From Salvelinus alpinus (lineage: Eukaryota; Chordata; Actinopteri; Salmoniformes; Salmonidae): a DNA stretch of 64,000 nucleotides. The translations under genes were made by a program, and so were the position numbers. Positions 1-12,800 of this stretch are shown here, piece by piece (within the stretch, counting starts at the first letter, position 1; the number at the start of each line of letters is the position of its first letter). Location of the stretch: the NCBI RefSeq assembly GCF_045679555.1, contig NC_092093.1, positions 62,990,890-63,054,889 of the forward strand, in the 5' to 3' direction. The notes beneath the pieces were generated by a model. It made no database searches and was not told the DNA's origin. It saw only the letters and a list, made by a program, of their open reading frames with translations.

Positions 1-137
1 TAGGAAAATTCCAGAAAATGATGTCATGGCTATAGAAGCTTCTGATAGGCTAATTGACATAATTTGAGTCAATTGGAGGTTTACCTGTGGATGTATTTCA
101 AGGCCTACCTTCAAACTCAGTGCCTCTTCGCTTGACA

Positions 138-1063
138 TCATGGGAAAAATATTGTAGACCTCCACAAGTCTGGTTCATCCTTGGGAGCAATTTCCAAACG
201 TCTGAAGGTACCACGTTCATCTGTACAAATAATAGTACGCAAGTATAAACACCATGGGACCACACAGCCGTCATACCGCTCAGTAAGGAGATGCGTTCTG
301 TCTCCTAGAGATTAACGTACTTTAGTGCGAAAAGTGCAAATCAATCCCAGAACAACAGCAAAAGACCTTGTGAAGATGCTGGAGGAAACAGGTACAAACG
401 TATCTATATCCCCAGTTAAACGAGTCCTATATCGACATAACCTGAAAGGCCGCTCAGCAAGGAAGAAGCCACTGTTCCAAAACCGCCATAAAAAAGCCAG
501 ACTATGGTTTGCAACTGGAGACAAAGATCCTACTTTTTGGAGAAATGTCCTCTGATTTGATGAAACAAAAATATAACTGTTTGGCCATAATGACCATCCC
601 AACCGTGAAGCACTGGAGTGGCAGCATCATGTTGTGGGGGTACTTTGCAGGTGCACTTCACAAAATAGATGGCATCATGAGGTAGGAAAATTATGTGGAT
701 ATATTGAAGCAACATCTCAAGACATCAGTCAGGAAGTTAAAGCTTGGTCGCAAATGGGTCTTCCAAATGAACAATGACCCCATGCATACTTCCAAAGTTG
801 TGGCAAAATGGCCTAAGGACAACAAAGTCAAGGTATTGGAGTGGCCATCTCAAAGCCCTGACCTCAAACCCATAGAAAATTTGTGGGCAGAACTGAAAAA
901 GCGTGTGCGAGCAAGGAGGCCTACAAAACTGACTCAGTTACACCAGATCTGTCAGGAGGAATGGGCCAAAATTCACCCAACTTATTGTGGGAAGCTTGTG
1001 GAAGACTACCCGAAACGTTTGACCCAAGTTAAACAATTTAAAGGCAATGCTACCAAATACTAA
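138..1063 (+). pseudogene. Tc1-like transposase pseudogene
   Basis: Transposases of this family bind the terminal inverted repeats and cut and paste DNA with a DDE catalytic triad. Visible here are the helix-turn-helix region (LGAISKRLKVPRSS and NPRTTAKDLVKMLEETG, 165-400), the first catalytic Asp in the FDETK motif directly after a stop codon at 553-555, the second Asp in NNDPMHTSK (about 770-796), and the Glu in SPDLKPIENLWAELKK (about 858-903). The reading frame is broken by an early stop in the N-terminal part (deleted after MGKIL), the in-frame stop at 553, further stops around 570-690, and frame changes before the 695-1063 segment. The C-terminus ends at the TAA at 1061. No functional protein is expected. 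Family call is secure. Confidence 0.92.
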
Positions 1064-1065
1064 TT

Positions 1066-1096
1066 GAGTGTATGTAAACTTCTGACCCACTGGGAA
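1066..1096 (+). repeat. Inner direct repeat of the Tc1 element
   Basis: The motif GTGTATGTAAACTTCTGACC just after the transposase stop resembles the terminal repeat at 1719-1749. Tc1 elements of the IR/DR subgroup carry transposase-binding repeats both at the tip and further in, which this fits. Confidence 0.6.
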
Positions 1097-1197
1097 TGTG
1101 ATGAAATAAATAAAAGCTGAAATAAATCATTCCCTCTACTATTATTCTGACATTTCACATTCTTAGAATAAAGTGGTGATCCTAACTGACCTAAAAC

Positions 1198-1646
1198 TGT
1201 CAGGTTCTACTGGTGTTGTCAGGTGCAGGAGAGCAGAGAGTTGTGATCAGGCGCACACTTTATTTGGCAGAAGCAAACAACAGACGGACGCAACTGCGTC
1301 AATCAAACCCCCAGCCAAAGGCAAAAGTGAAAAACGCAATAAAGTCACAAAGATGCAAAATGTTTAACAATTAAACATACTACAGTTGAACATGGTACCC
1401 GGAGAAAAACCAGCCTGGCGCGTCACACAAAACACGTAACAAAAACAATTTCACACAAAGACATGGGGGGACCGAGGGAATATATATGTAGTGTGATTAG
1501 GGAATGTAAACCAGGTGTGCGGGGAAACAAGACAAAACACATGGAACAATGAAAAGTGGAGCGGAGATGGCTAGAAGGCCGGTGACGTCGACCGCCGAAC
1601 GCCACCCGAACAAGGAGAGGAGCCGACTTCGGCGGAAGTCGTGACA
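1198..1646 (-). mobile_element. Solo LTR (449 bp) with AAAAC target-site duplication, nested in the Tc1 element
   Basis: The segment begins TGTCAGG and ends GTCGTGACA, giving TG...CA ends. It is flanked on both sides by AAAAC (1193-1197 and 1647-1651), a 5-bp target-site duplication as expected for an LTR-retroelement integrase. Removing it restores the expected Tc1 3' region. The last ~70 bp (CGGTGACGTCGACCGCCGAA... to GTCGTGACA) closely resemble the LTR at 55358-55707. That copy has a C-run next to its GTGACA end, which reads as a polypurine tract on the minus strand, so minus orientation is inferred here. No internal region remains: LTR-LTR recombination is the usual cause. Confidence 0.88.
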
Positions 1647-1718
1647 AAAACAGGGAGTTGTTACTAGGATTAAATGTCAGGAATTGTGAAAAACTGAGTT
1701 TAAATGTACTTGGCTAAG

Positions 1719-1749
1719 GTGTATGTAAACTTCCGACTTCAACTGTATA
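1719..1749 (+). repeat. Right terminal inverted repeat of the Tc1 element
   Basis: GTATGTAAACTTCCGACTTC followed by AACTGTA is the known tip of salmonid-type Tc1 elements. It is followed by TATAT, consistent with TA insertion. Confidence 0.85.
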
Positions 1750-2795
1750 TATTAATAATTTTAATATGAGGTATTGATCGCTACATTGTACCTGATCACA
1801 TAAGCAGATCAATATTCAACATCAATTTGAAGAATACAGACAGCACTATTTGTTCATTGCTAATCAGTTACATCCTAATGATGTCTTTTATGACAAACAA
1901 TGATAAGATAGTCGGGCACTCTATCAAACTCTCGGACATGAAGACTCAACCTGTGTTCTCAACCCTGACACAGATCTAGCTAACATTTCTTTATGTGATC
2001 GTTATCCTATCTGTTTATCCCCCAGTTCTACCAGCCAACTAGGTGAAGAATCCTCTGTCTGTCTCGCCAACCAAAGTCCTGGTCCCATCTGCTCGCAGAG
2101 AGACACAACATTTGTCAAAGTAGACTGCATAATGGCTTTGGCATCCTTATTATAATCTCAGCGTAATCTTCATTTGTCCACTGTTGGCAACGGGACACTT
2201 CTGGGTTTGGAAACATTAGGATCCCTAAGTGTCTTCGTTTCTTTCCCATGAACTCAAATCAGCCATGAACGCTCATTTAACTCCCATTTACATTGGGGCG
2301 CTAGCATATTAGCATATTTTTTGAGGGGCAACATGAACTGCAGGTTTGTTGGTTTTCTATTGCGTTAGACTACATGTCCCAGAATTCATATGGGCAAAGT
2401 GAACTCACAAAACGGTCAGATTTGAAGGAACATGCCCTAAAAACATGCTCTGATATGAGTCTAGTACCGCCACCACCTAAAAACAAGGAAAGGCATAACG
2501 GTGGCACAAGCTTCCCATTCTGTCTCTCCATTTGGCAGGGGCCCTCAGACGGCCACTACTCTGGCTGTATGTGGGTCATACACCGTTCCCAGCTGTTCAC
2601 CCCCCAGTCAGCTGTGCATTTTTCCATGCCCGCCAACATCTGCTACACAAAAACAATATCCAGCTTTTAGCACTCAAATAGAGGTTACGCCATATGCCAG
2701 CAAGCCACTTAGTTTCTGCTGGGGGAGCCGGGCCCTGCCTGCCTGCAATCGTTGAGGTAACAATGAAGCAGAGGGGTGCTGGGAAGTGAAGGGGA
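1750..2795. other. Unannotated sequence, no gene seen
   Basis: Mixed-composition DNA. Two short overlapping open frames (2374-2670 and 2501-2755) show no domain, low-complexity bias or splice context I can recognise. I do not call a gene. Confidence 0.6.
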
Positions 2796-2802
2796 ACTCA
2801 GC

Positions 2803-2990
2803 TAGCTCTCCCTCTCCCTCTCTCTTTCTCTCTCCCCCTCTCTTTCTCTCTCACTCTGCTCTGTCTCTCTCTCTATCTTTCACTCTCTCTCTGCTCTCTC
2901 TTTCTCTCTCTCTTTCTCCGCCTTTTCTCTCTCTCTCACGCTCTCTCTCTCCCTCTCCCTCTCTCCCTCTCTCCTCCCTCTCTCCTGTGC
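2803..2990. repeat. CT-rich simple repeat
   Basis: Irregular (CT)n/(CCCTCT)n polypyrimidine tract. The 80-aa Ser/Leu-rich open frame across it is a composition artefact. Confidence 0.85.
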
Positions 2991-3150
2991 ATGTTAGGCT
3001 TGGTGCTGATGATGTGACTGCTCACTAAGGCCGTCAGAGATGTGTGCCAGTGTGCATCTGCTCAAGGTGCTTTGGCAGTTTTGCCTTTTGAATATTAAAA
3101 TGCCGCCTAAACAACTGTTTGTCGGCCACAAGGTCTGCTCAAGTTGCTGT

Positions 3151-3188
3151 GTGTGTGGGTGTATGTGTATGTGTGTGTGTGTGTGTGT
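3151..3188. repeat. Short (TG)n microsatellite
   Basis: TGTG runs with GTA and GGG interruptions. Confidence 0.8.
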
Positions 3189-3868
3189 TTACACGACAGG
3201 TAAAACATACAGTGTGTCTACTGATGTTGTCACAACATAATAATTAAATACAGACATGCTGTTAATTTTTTCAGTGGTGTGATGTGATGCACGATTTCTA
3301 CTTTCAGTGAATGAGTTCTATTGACACTGAGAGAGTTTAGGTCACTATTCATAACAGTTAGTATCCATCTGTTTACACAGGCCTTATATACAGGCTTCAT
3401 AACTATGGAGTAGGATGTTTTCTTCACCAACATCTCCACTTCTCAATAGGTCCCTAACAACTTCCCTTATTAGTGAGCTAGAAAGACAGTGTGAGAAATC
3501 ATGCCATTTTAGTCATTTAATTAAGACCAATGAAGACAGCAGATCTGGAACGTTTGGGCCTCAGTGCAGCTCAGTAACACCAAGAGCTGATAATGGACTT
3601 TTAATTCAATATGGGAGCCCAAGGTCCCAAAATAGAGCTCACAGGTAACCAAGCAGCAGCCATTTGGTGACTGTACAGACAAGAGACATTATTGTCTCTT
3701 TGGTCTGCTCTGCTGCACATTGCAAATAGACTGTCTGTAGTTCTTTTCAACTTCCACTGTCCTCTAACAGTGGCACGAATAAAATTTATCCCTAACATAA
3801 TTCATTGCTTGACTGGAGGTAGTGATAACAGAGCTTTATCTTTTTCTACCTCTGCTCTCCAGCCAAGA
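3189..3868. other. Unannotated sequence between microsatellite and satellite
   Basis: Nothing recognisable. No open frame longer than ~77 codons and no familiar repeat. Confidence 0.55.
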
Positions 3869-6800
3869 TCTGCTCTGTTCTGCTCTGTTCTGCTCTGCTC
3901 TGTTCTGCTCTGCTCTGTTCCACTCTGTTCTGCTCCGCTCTGTTCTACTCTGTTCCACTCTGTTCTGCTCTGTTCCACTCTGTTCTGCTCTGCTCTGCTC
4001 CGCTCTGTTCGGTTCCGCTCTGTTCTGTTCTGCTCTGTTCTGCTCTGTTCCGCTCCACTCCACTCTGTTCTGCTCCGCTCTGTTCTGCTCTGTTCTGCTC
4101 TGTTCTGTTCCACTCTCTTCTGCTCTGCTCTGTTCCACTCTGTTCTGCTCTGCTCTGTTCCACTCTGTTCTGCTCTGCTCTGTTCCACTCTCTTCTGCTC
4201 TGCTCTGTTCCACTCTGTTCTGCTCTGCTCTGTTCCACTCTGTTCTGCTCTGTTCTGCTCTGCTCTGCTCCGCTCTGTTCTGTTCCGCTCTGTTCTGCTC
4301 TGTTCCACTCTGTTCTGCTCTGCTCTGCTCCGCTCTGCTCTGCTCTGTTCTGTTCCGCTCTGGCCTGCTCTGTTCTGCTCCACTCTGTTCTGCTTTGTTC
4401 CGCTCTGTTCTGCTCTGCTCTGTTCTGCTCTGTTCCTCTCTGTTCCGCTCTGTTCTGCTCTGCCTGCTCCGCTCTGTTCTGCTCTGTTCTGCTCTGTTCT
4501 GTTCTCCTCTGCTCCGTTCTGCTCTGTTCTGTTCTCCTCTGCTCTGTTCTGTTCTGTTCTTGCTCTTTTCTGCTCTGTTCTGTTCTGCTCTGCTCTGTTC
4601 TGCTCCGTTCTGCTCCACTCTGTTCTGCTCTGTTCTGCTCTGTTCTGTTCTCCTCTGCTCCGTTCTGCTCCACTCTGTTCTGCTCTGTTCTGTTCTCCTC
4701 TGCTCCGTTCTGCTCCACTCTGTTCTGCTCTGTTCTGTTCTCCTCTGCTCCGTTCTGCTCTGCTCTGCTCCACTCTGTTCTGCTCTGTTCTGTTCTGTTC
4801 TCCTCTGCTCCGTTCTGCTCCACTCTGTTCTGCTCTGTTCCGCTCTGTTCTGCTCTGCTCTGTTCTGCTCTGTTCCTCTCTGTTCCGCTCTGTTCTGCTC
4901 TGCCTGCTCCGCTCTGTTCTGCTCTGTTCTGCTCTGTTCTGTTCTCCTCTGCTCCGCTCTGTTCTGCTCTGTTCTGCTCTGTTCTGTTCCACTCTCTTCT
5001 GCTCTGCTCTGTTCCACTCTGTTCTGCTCTGCTCTGTTCCACTCTGTTCTGCTCTGCTCTGTTCCACTCTCTTCTGCTCTGCTCTGTTCCACTCTGTTCT
5101 GCTCTGTTCTGCTCTGCTCTGCTCCACTCTGTTCTGTTCCGCTCTGTTCTGCTCTGTTCCACTCTGTTCTGCTCTGCTCTGCTCCGCTCTGCTCTGCTCT
5201 GCTCTGTTCTGCTCCACTCTGTTCTGCTTTGTTCCGCTCTGTTCTGCTCTGCTCTGTTCTGCTCTGTTCCTCTCTGTTCCGCTCTGTTCTGCTCTGCCTG
5301 CTCCGCTCTGTTCTGCTCTGTTCTGCTCTGTTCTGTTCTCCTCTGCTCCGTTCTGCTCTGTTCTGTTCTCCTCTGCTCTGTTCTGCTCTGTTCTTGCTCT
5401 TTTCTGCTCTGTTCTGTTCCACTCTGCTCTGTTCTGCTCTGCTCTGTTCTGCTCTGCTCTGTTCCACTCTGTTCTGCTCCGCTCTGTTCTACTCTGTTCC
5501 ACTCTGTTCTGCTCTGTTCCACTCTGTTCTGCTCTGCTCTGCTCCGCTCTGTTCGGTTCCGCTCTGTTCTGCTCTGTTCTGCTCTGTTCCGCTCCACTCC
5601 ACTCTGTTCTGCTCCGCTCTGTTCTGCTCTGTTCTGCTCTGTTCTGTTCCACTCTCTTCTGCTCTGCTCTGTTCCACTCTGTTCTGCTCTGCTCTGTTCC
5701 ACTCTGTTCTGCTCTGCTCTGTTCCACTCTCTTCTGCTCTGCTCTGTTCCACTCTGTTCTGCTCTGCTCTGTTCCACTCTGTTCTGCTCTGTTCTGCTCT
5801 GCTCTGCTCCGCTCTGTTCTGTTCCGCTCTGTTCTGCTCTGTTCCACTCTGTTCTGCTCTGCTCTGCTCCGCTCTGCTCTGCTCTGTTCTGTTCCGCTCT
5901 GGCCTGCTCTGTTCTGCTCCACTCTGTTCTGCTTTGTTCCGCTCTGTTCTGCTCTGCTCTGTTCTGCTCTGTTCCTCTCTGTTCCGCTCTGTTCTGCTCT
6001 GCCTGCTCCGCTCTGTTCTGCTCTGTTCTGCTCTGTTCTGTTCTCCTCTGCTCCGTTCTGCTCTGTTCTGTTCTCCTCTGCTCTGTTCTGTTCTGTTCTT
6101 GCTCTTTTCTGCTCTGTTCTGTTCTGCTCTGCTCTGTTTTGCTCCGTTCTGCTCCACTCTGTTCTGCTCTGTTCTGCTCTGTTCTGTTCTCCTCTGCTCC
6201 GTTCTGCTCCACTCTGTTCTGCTCTGTTCTGTTCTCCTCTGCTCCGTTCTGCTCCACTCTGTTCTGCTCTGTTCTGTTCTCCTCTGCTCCGTTCTGCTCT
6301 GCTCTGTTCTGTTCTGCTCTGCTCCGTTCTGCTCCGCTCTGCTCCACTCTGTTCTGCTCTGTTCTGTTCTGTTCTCCTCTGCTCCGTTCTGCTCCACTCT
6401 GTTCTGTTCTGCTCTGTTCCGCTCTGTTCTGCTCTGCTCTGTTCTGCTCTGTTCCTCTCTGTTCCGCTCTGTTCTGCTCTGCCTGCTCCGCTCTGTTCTG
6501 CTCTGTTCTGCTCTGTTCTGTTCTCCTCTGCTCCGCTCTGTTCTGCTCTGTTCTGCTCTGTTCTGTTCCACTCTCTTCTGCTCTGCTCTGTTCCACTCTG
6601 TTCTGCTCTGCTCTGTTCCACTCTGTTCTGCTCTGCTCTGTTCCACTCTCTTCTGCTCTGCTCTGTTCCACTCTGTTCTGCTCTGCTCTGTTCCACTCTG
6701 TTCTGCTCTGTTCTGCTCTGCTCTGCTCCGCTCTGCTCTGCTCTGTTCTGTTCCGCTCTGGCCTGCTCTGTTCTGCTCCACTCTGTTCTGCTCTGTTCTG

Positions 6801-9800
6801 TTCTCCTCTGCTCCGTTCTGCTCTGCTCTGCTCTGTTCTGTTCTGCTCTGCTCCGTTCTGCTCCGCTCTGCTCCACTCTGTTCTGCTCTGTTCTGTTCTC
6901 CTCTGCTCCGTTCTGCTCTGCTCTGCTCTGTTCTGTTCTGCTCTGCTCCGTTCTGCTCCGCTCTGCTCCACTCTGTTCTGCTCTGTTCTGTTCTGTTCTC
7001 CTCTGCTCCGTTCTGCTCTGCTCTGTTCTGCTCTGTTCTGTTCTCCTCTGCTCTGTTCTGCTCTGTTCTGCTCTTTTCTGCTCTGTTCTGTTCTGCTCTG
7101 CTCCGTTCTGCTCTGTTCTGTTCTCCTCTGCTCTGTTCTGCTCCGTTCTGCTCCACTCTGTTCTGCTCTGTTCTCTTCTCCTCTGCTCCGTTCTGCTCCA
7201 CTCTGTTCTGCTCTGTTCTGTTCTCCTCTGCTCTGCTCTGTTCCACTCTGTTCTGCTCTGCTCTGTTCCAGTCTGTTCTGCTCTGCTCTGTTCCACTCTC
7301 TTCTGCTCTGCTCTGTTCCACTCTGTTCTGCTCTGCTCTGTTCCACTCTGTTCTGCTCTGTTCTGCTCTGCTCTGCTCCGCTCTGTTCTGTTCCGCTCTG
7401 TTCTGCTCTGTTCCACTCTGTTCTGCTCTGCTCTGCTCCGCTCTGCTCTGCTCTGTTCTGTTCCGCTCTGGCCTGCTCTGTTCTGCTCCACTCTGTTCTG
7501 CTTTGTTCCGCTCTGTTCTGCTCTGCTCTGTTCTGCTCTGTTCCTCTCTGTTCCGCTCTGTTCTGCTCTGCCTGCTCCGCTCTGTTCTGCTCTGTTCTGC
7601 TCTGTTCTGTTCTCCTCTGCTCCGTTCTGCTCTGTTCTGTTCTCCTCTGCTCTGTTCTGTTCTGTTCTTGCTCTTTTCTGCTCTGTTCTGTTCTGCTCTG
7701 CTCTGTTTTGCTCCGTTCTGCTCCACTCTGTTCTGCTCTGTTCTGCTCTGTTCTGTTCTCCTCTGCTCCGTTCTGCTCCGTTCTGCTCCACTCTGTTCTG
7801 CTCTGTTCTCTTCTCCTCTGCTCCGTTCTGCTCCACTCTGTTCTGCTCTGTTCTGTTCTCCTCTGCTCTGCTCTGTTCCACTCTGTTCTGCTCTGCTCTG
7901 TTCCAGTCTGTTCTGCTCTGTTCTGTTCCACTCTCTTCTGCTCTGCTCTGTTCCACTCTGTTCTGCTCTGCTCTGTTCCACTCTGTTCTGCTCTGCTCTG
8001 TTCCACTCTCTTCTGCTCTGCTCTGTTCCACTCTGTTCTGCTCTGCTCTGTTCCACTCTGTTCTGCTCTGTTCTGCTCTGCTCTGCTCCGCTCTGCTCTG
8101 CTCTGTTCTGTTCCGCTCTGGCCTGCTCTGTTCTGCTCCACTCTGTTCTGCTCTGTTCTGTTCTCCTCTGCTCCGTTCTGCTCTGCTCTGCTCTGTTCTG
8201 TTCTGCTCTGCTCCGTTCTGCTCCGCTCTGCTCCACTCTGTTCTGCTCTGTTCTGTTCTCCTCTGCTCCGTTCTGCTCTGCTCTGCTCTGTTCTGTTCTG
8301 CTCTGCTCCGTTCTGCTCCGCTCTGCTCCACTCTGTTCTGCTCTGTTCTGTTCTGTTCTCCTCTGCTCCGTTCTGCTCTGCTCTGTTCTGCTCTGTTCTG
8401 TTCTCCTCTGCTCTGTTCTGCTCTGTTCTGCTCTTTTCTGCTCTGTTCTGTTCTGCTCTGCTCCGTTCTGCTCTGTTCTGTTCTCCTCTGCTCTGTTCTG
8501 CTCCGTTCTGCTCCACTCTGTTCTGCTCTGTTCTCTTCTCCTCTGCTCCGTTCTGCTCCACTCTGTTCTGCTCTGTTCTGTTCTCCTCTGCTCTGCTCTG
8601 TTCCACTCTGTTCTGCTCTGCTCTGTTCCAGTCTGTTCTGCTCTGCTCTGTTCCACTCTCTTCTGCTCTGCTCTGTTCCACTCTGTTCTGCTCTGCTCTG
8701 TTCCACTCTGTTCTGCTCTGTTCTGCTCTGCTCTGCTCCGCTCTGTTCTGTTCCGCTCTGTTCTGCTCTGTTCCACTCTGTTCTGCTCTGCTCTGCTCCG
8801 CTCTGCTCTGCTCTGTTCTGTTCCGCTCTGGCCTGCTCTGTTCTGCTCCACTCTGTTCTGCTTTGTTCCGCTCTGTTCTGCTCTGCTCTGTTCTGCTCTG
8901 TTCCTCTCTGTTCCGCTCTGTTCTGCTCTGCCTGCTCCGCTCTGTTCTGCTCTGTTCTGCTCTGTTCTGTTCTCCTCTGCTCCGTTCTGCTCTGTTCTGT
9001 TCTCCTCTGCTCTGTTCTGTTCTGTTCTTGCTCTTTTCTGCTCTGTTCTGTTCTGCTCTGCTCTGTTTTGCTCCGTTCTGCTCCACTCTGTTCTGCTCTG
9101 TTCTGCTCTGTTCTGTTCTCCTCTGCTCCACTCTGTTCTGCTCTGTTCTGTTCTCCTCTGCTCCGTTCTGCTCCACTCTGTTCTGCTCTGTTCTGTTCTC
9201 CTCTGCTCCGTTCTGCTCTGCTCTGTTCTGTTCTGCTCTGCTCCGTTCTGCTCTGCTCTGTTCTGCTCTGTTCTGTTCTCCTCTGCTCTGTTCTGCTCTG
9301 TTCTGCTCTTTTCTGCTCTGTTCTGTTCTGCTCTGCTCCGTTCTGCTCTGTTCTGTTCTCCTCTGCTCTGTTCTGCTCCGTTCTGCTCCACTCTGTTCTG
9401 CTCTGTTCTCTTCTCCTCTGCTCCGTTCTGCTCCACTCTGTTCTGCTCTGTTCTGTTCTCCTCTGCTCTGCTCTGTTCCACTCTGTTCTGCTCTGCTCTG
9501 TTCCAGTCTGTTCTGCTCTGCTCTGTTCCACTCTTTTCTGCTCTGCTCTGTTCCACTCTGTTCTGCTCTGCTCTGTTCCACTCTGTTCTGCTCTGTTCTG
9601 CTCTGCTCTGCTCCGCTCTGTTCTGTTCCGCTCTGTTCTGCTCTGTTCCACTCTGTTCTGCTCTGCTCTGCTCCGCTCTGCTCTGCTCTGTTCTGTTCCG
9701 CTCTGGCCTGCTCTGTTCTGCTCCACTCTGTTCTGCTTTGTTCCGCTCTGTTCTGCTCTGCTCTGTTCTGCTCTGTTCCTCTCTGTTCCGCTCTGTTCTG

Positions 9801-12800
9801 CTCTGCCTGCTCCGCTCTGTTCTGCTCTGTTCTGCTCTGTTCTGTTCTCCTCTGCTCCGTTCTGCTCTGTTCTGTTCTCCTCTGCTCTGTTCTGTTCTGT
9901 TCTTGCTCTTTTCTGCTCTGTTCTGTTCTGCTCTGCTCTGTTTTGCTCCGTTCTGCTCCACTCTGTTCTGCTCTGTTCTGCTCTGTTCTGTTCTCCTCTG
10001 CTCCGTTCTGCTCCACTCTGTTCTGCTCTGTTCTGTTCTCCTCTGCTCCGTTCTGCTCCACTCTGTTCTGCTCTGTTCTGTTCTCCTCTGCTCCGTTCTG
10101 CTCTGCTCTGTTCTGTTCTGCTCTGCTCCGTTCTGCTCCGCTCTGCTCCACTCTGTTCTGCTCTGTTCTGTTCTGTTCTCCTCTGCTCCGTTCTGCTCCA
10201 CTCTGTTCTGTTCTGCTCTGTTCCGCTCTGTTCTGCTCTGCTCTGTTCTGCTCTGTTCCTCTCTGTTCCGCTCTGTTCTGCTCTGCCTGCTCCGCTCTGT
10301 TCTGCTCTGTTCTGCTCTGTTCTGTTCTCCTCTGCTCCGCTCTGTTCTGCTCTGTTCTGCTCTGTTCTGTTCCACTCTCTTCTGCTCTGCTCTGTTCCAC
10401 TCTGTTCTGCTCTGCTCTGTTCCACTCTGTTCTGCTCTGCTCTGTTCCACTCTCTTCTGCTCTGCTCTGTTCCACTCTGTTCTGCTCTGCTCTGTTCCAC
10501 TCTGTTCTGCTCTGTTCTGCTCTGCTCTGCTCCGCTCTGCTCTGCTCTGTTCTGTTCCGCTCTGGCCTGCTCTGTTCTGCTCCACTCTGTTCTGCTTTGT
10601 TCCGCTCTGTTCTGCTCTGCTCTGTTCTGCTCTGTTCCTCTCTGTTCCGCTCTGTTCTGCTCTGCCTGCTCCGCTCTGTTCTGCTCTGTTCTGCTCTGTT
10701 CTGTTCTCCTCTGCTCCGTTCTGCTCTGTTCTGTTCTCCTCTGCTCTGTTCTGCTCTGTTCTTGCTCTTTTCTGCTCTGTTCTGTTCTGCTCTGCTCTGT
10801 TCTGCTCCGTTCTGCTCCACTCTGTTCTGCTCTGTTCTGCTCTGTTCTGTTCTCCTCTGCTCCGTTCTGCTCCACTCTGTTCTGCTCTGTTCTGTTCTCC
10901 TCTGCTCCGTTCTGCTCCACTCTGTTCTGCTCTGTTCTGTTCTCCTCTGCTCCGTTCTGCTCTGCTCTGCTCTGTTCTGTTCTGCTCTGCTCCGTTCTGC
11001 TCCGCTCTGCTCCACTCTGTTCTGCTCTGTTCTGTTCTGTTCTCCTCTGCTCCGTTCTGCTCTGCTCTGTTCTGCTCTGTTCTGTTCTCCTCTGCTCTGT
11101 TCTGCTCTGTTCTGCTCTTTTCTGCTCTGTTCTGTTCTGCTCTGCTCCGTTCTGCTCTGTTCTGTTCTCCTCTGCTCTGTTCTGCTCCGTTCTGCTCCAC
11201 TCTGTTCTGCTCTGTTCTCTTCTCCTCTGCTCCGTTCTGCTCCACTCTGTTCTGCTCTGTTCTGTTCTCCTCTGCTCTGCTCTGTTCCACTCTGTTCTGC
11301 TCTGCTCTGTTCCAGTCTGTTCTGCTCTGCTCTGTTCCACTCTCTTCTGCTCTGCTCTGTTCCACTCTGTTCTGCTCTGCTCTGTTCCACTCTGTTCTGC
11401 TCTGTTCTGCTCTGCTCTGCTCCGCTCTGTTCTGTTCCGCTCTGTTCTGCTCTGTTCCACTCTGTTCTGCTCTGCTCTGCTCCGCTCTGCTCTGCTCTGT
11501 TCTGTTCCGCTCTGGCCTGCTCTGTTCTGCTCCACTCTGTTCTGCTTTGTTCCGCTCTGTTCTGCTCTGCTCTGTTCTGCTCTGTTCCTCTCTGTTCCGC
11601 TCTGTTCTGCTCTGCCTGCTCCGCTCTGTTCTGCTCTGTTTTGCTCTGTTCTGTTCTCCTCTGCTCCGTTCTGCTCTGTTCTGTTCTCCTCTGCTCTGTT
11701 CTGCTCTGTTCTTGCTCTTTTCTGCTCTGTTCTGTTCTGCTCTGCTCTGTTCTGCTCCGTTCTGCTCCACTCTGTTCTGCTCTGTTCCACTCTGTTGTGC
11801 TCTGCTCTGTTCCACTCTGTTCTGCTCTGTTCTGTTCCACTCTGTTCTGCTCTGTTCTGCTCTGCTCTGCTCCGCTCTGTTCTGTTCCGCTCTGTTCTGC
11901 TCTGTTCCACTCTGTTCTGCTCTGCTCTGCTCCGCTCTGCTCTGCTCTGTTCTGTTCCGCTCTGGCCTGCTCTGTTCTGCTCCACTCTGTTCTGCTTTGT
12001 TCCGCTCTGTTCTGCTCTGCTCTGTTCTGCTCTGTTCCTCTCTGTTCCGCTCTGTTCTGCTCTGCCTGCTCCGCTCTGTTCTGCTCTGTTCTGCTCTGTT
12101 CTGTTCTCCTCTGCTCCGTTCTGCTCTGTTCTGTTCTCCTCTGCTCTGTTCTGCTCTGTTCTTGCTCTTTTCTGCTCTGTTCTGTTCTGCTCTGCTCTGT
12201 TCTGCTCCGTTCTGCTCCACTCTGTTCTGCTCTGTTCCACTCTGTTCTGCTCTGCTCTGCTCCGCTCTGCTCTGCTCTGTTCTGTTCCGCTCTGGCCTGC
12301 TCTGTTCTGCTCCACTCTGTTCTGCTTTGTTCCGCTCTGTTCTGCTCTGCTCTGTTCTGCTCTTTTCCTCTCTGTTCCGCTCTGTTCTGCTCTGCCTGCT
12401 CCGCTCTGTTCTGCTCTGTTCTGCTCTGTTCTGTTCTCCTCTGCTCCGTTCTGCTCTGTTCTGTTCTCCTCTGCTCTGTTCTGCTCTGTTCTTGCTCTTT
12501 TCTGCTCTGTTCTGTTCTGCTCTGCTCTGTTCTGCTCCGTTCTGCTCCACTCTGTTCTACTCTGTTCTGTTCTCCTCTGCTCCGTTCTGCTCCACTCTGT
12601 TCTGCTCTGTTCTGTTCTCCTCTGCTCCGTTCTGCTCTGCTCTGTTCTGTTCTCCTCTGCTCTGTTCTGCTCTGTTCTTGCTCTTTTCTGCTCTGTTCTG
12701 TTCTCCTCTGCTCTGTTCTGCTCTGTTCTGCTCTTTTCTGCTCTGTTCTGTTCTGCTCTGCTCCGTTCTGCTCTGTTCTGTTCTCCTCTGCTCTGTTCTG

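Larger units (their letters stand above)
1..1749 (+). mobile_element. Tc1/mariner-type DNA transposon, 5' end outside the window, interrupted by a solo LTR
   Basis: The sequence matches what I know of the abundant salmonid Tc1-like elements: degraded transposase, an internal copy of the repeat motif GTGTATGTAAACTTC near 1069, and the terminal repeat ending in CTTCCGACTTCAACTGTA at 1749, followed by TATATA (TA target preference). The left terminal inverted repeat lies before base 1. A 449-bp LTR (1198-1646) splits the 3' non-coding part. The element is dead because the transposase is broken. Family assignment is confident; the subfamily is not determined. Confidence 0.92.
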
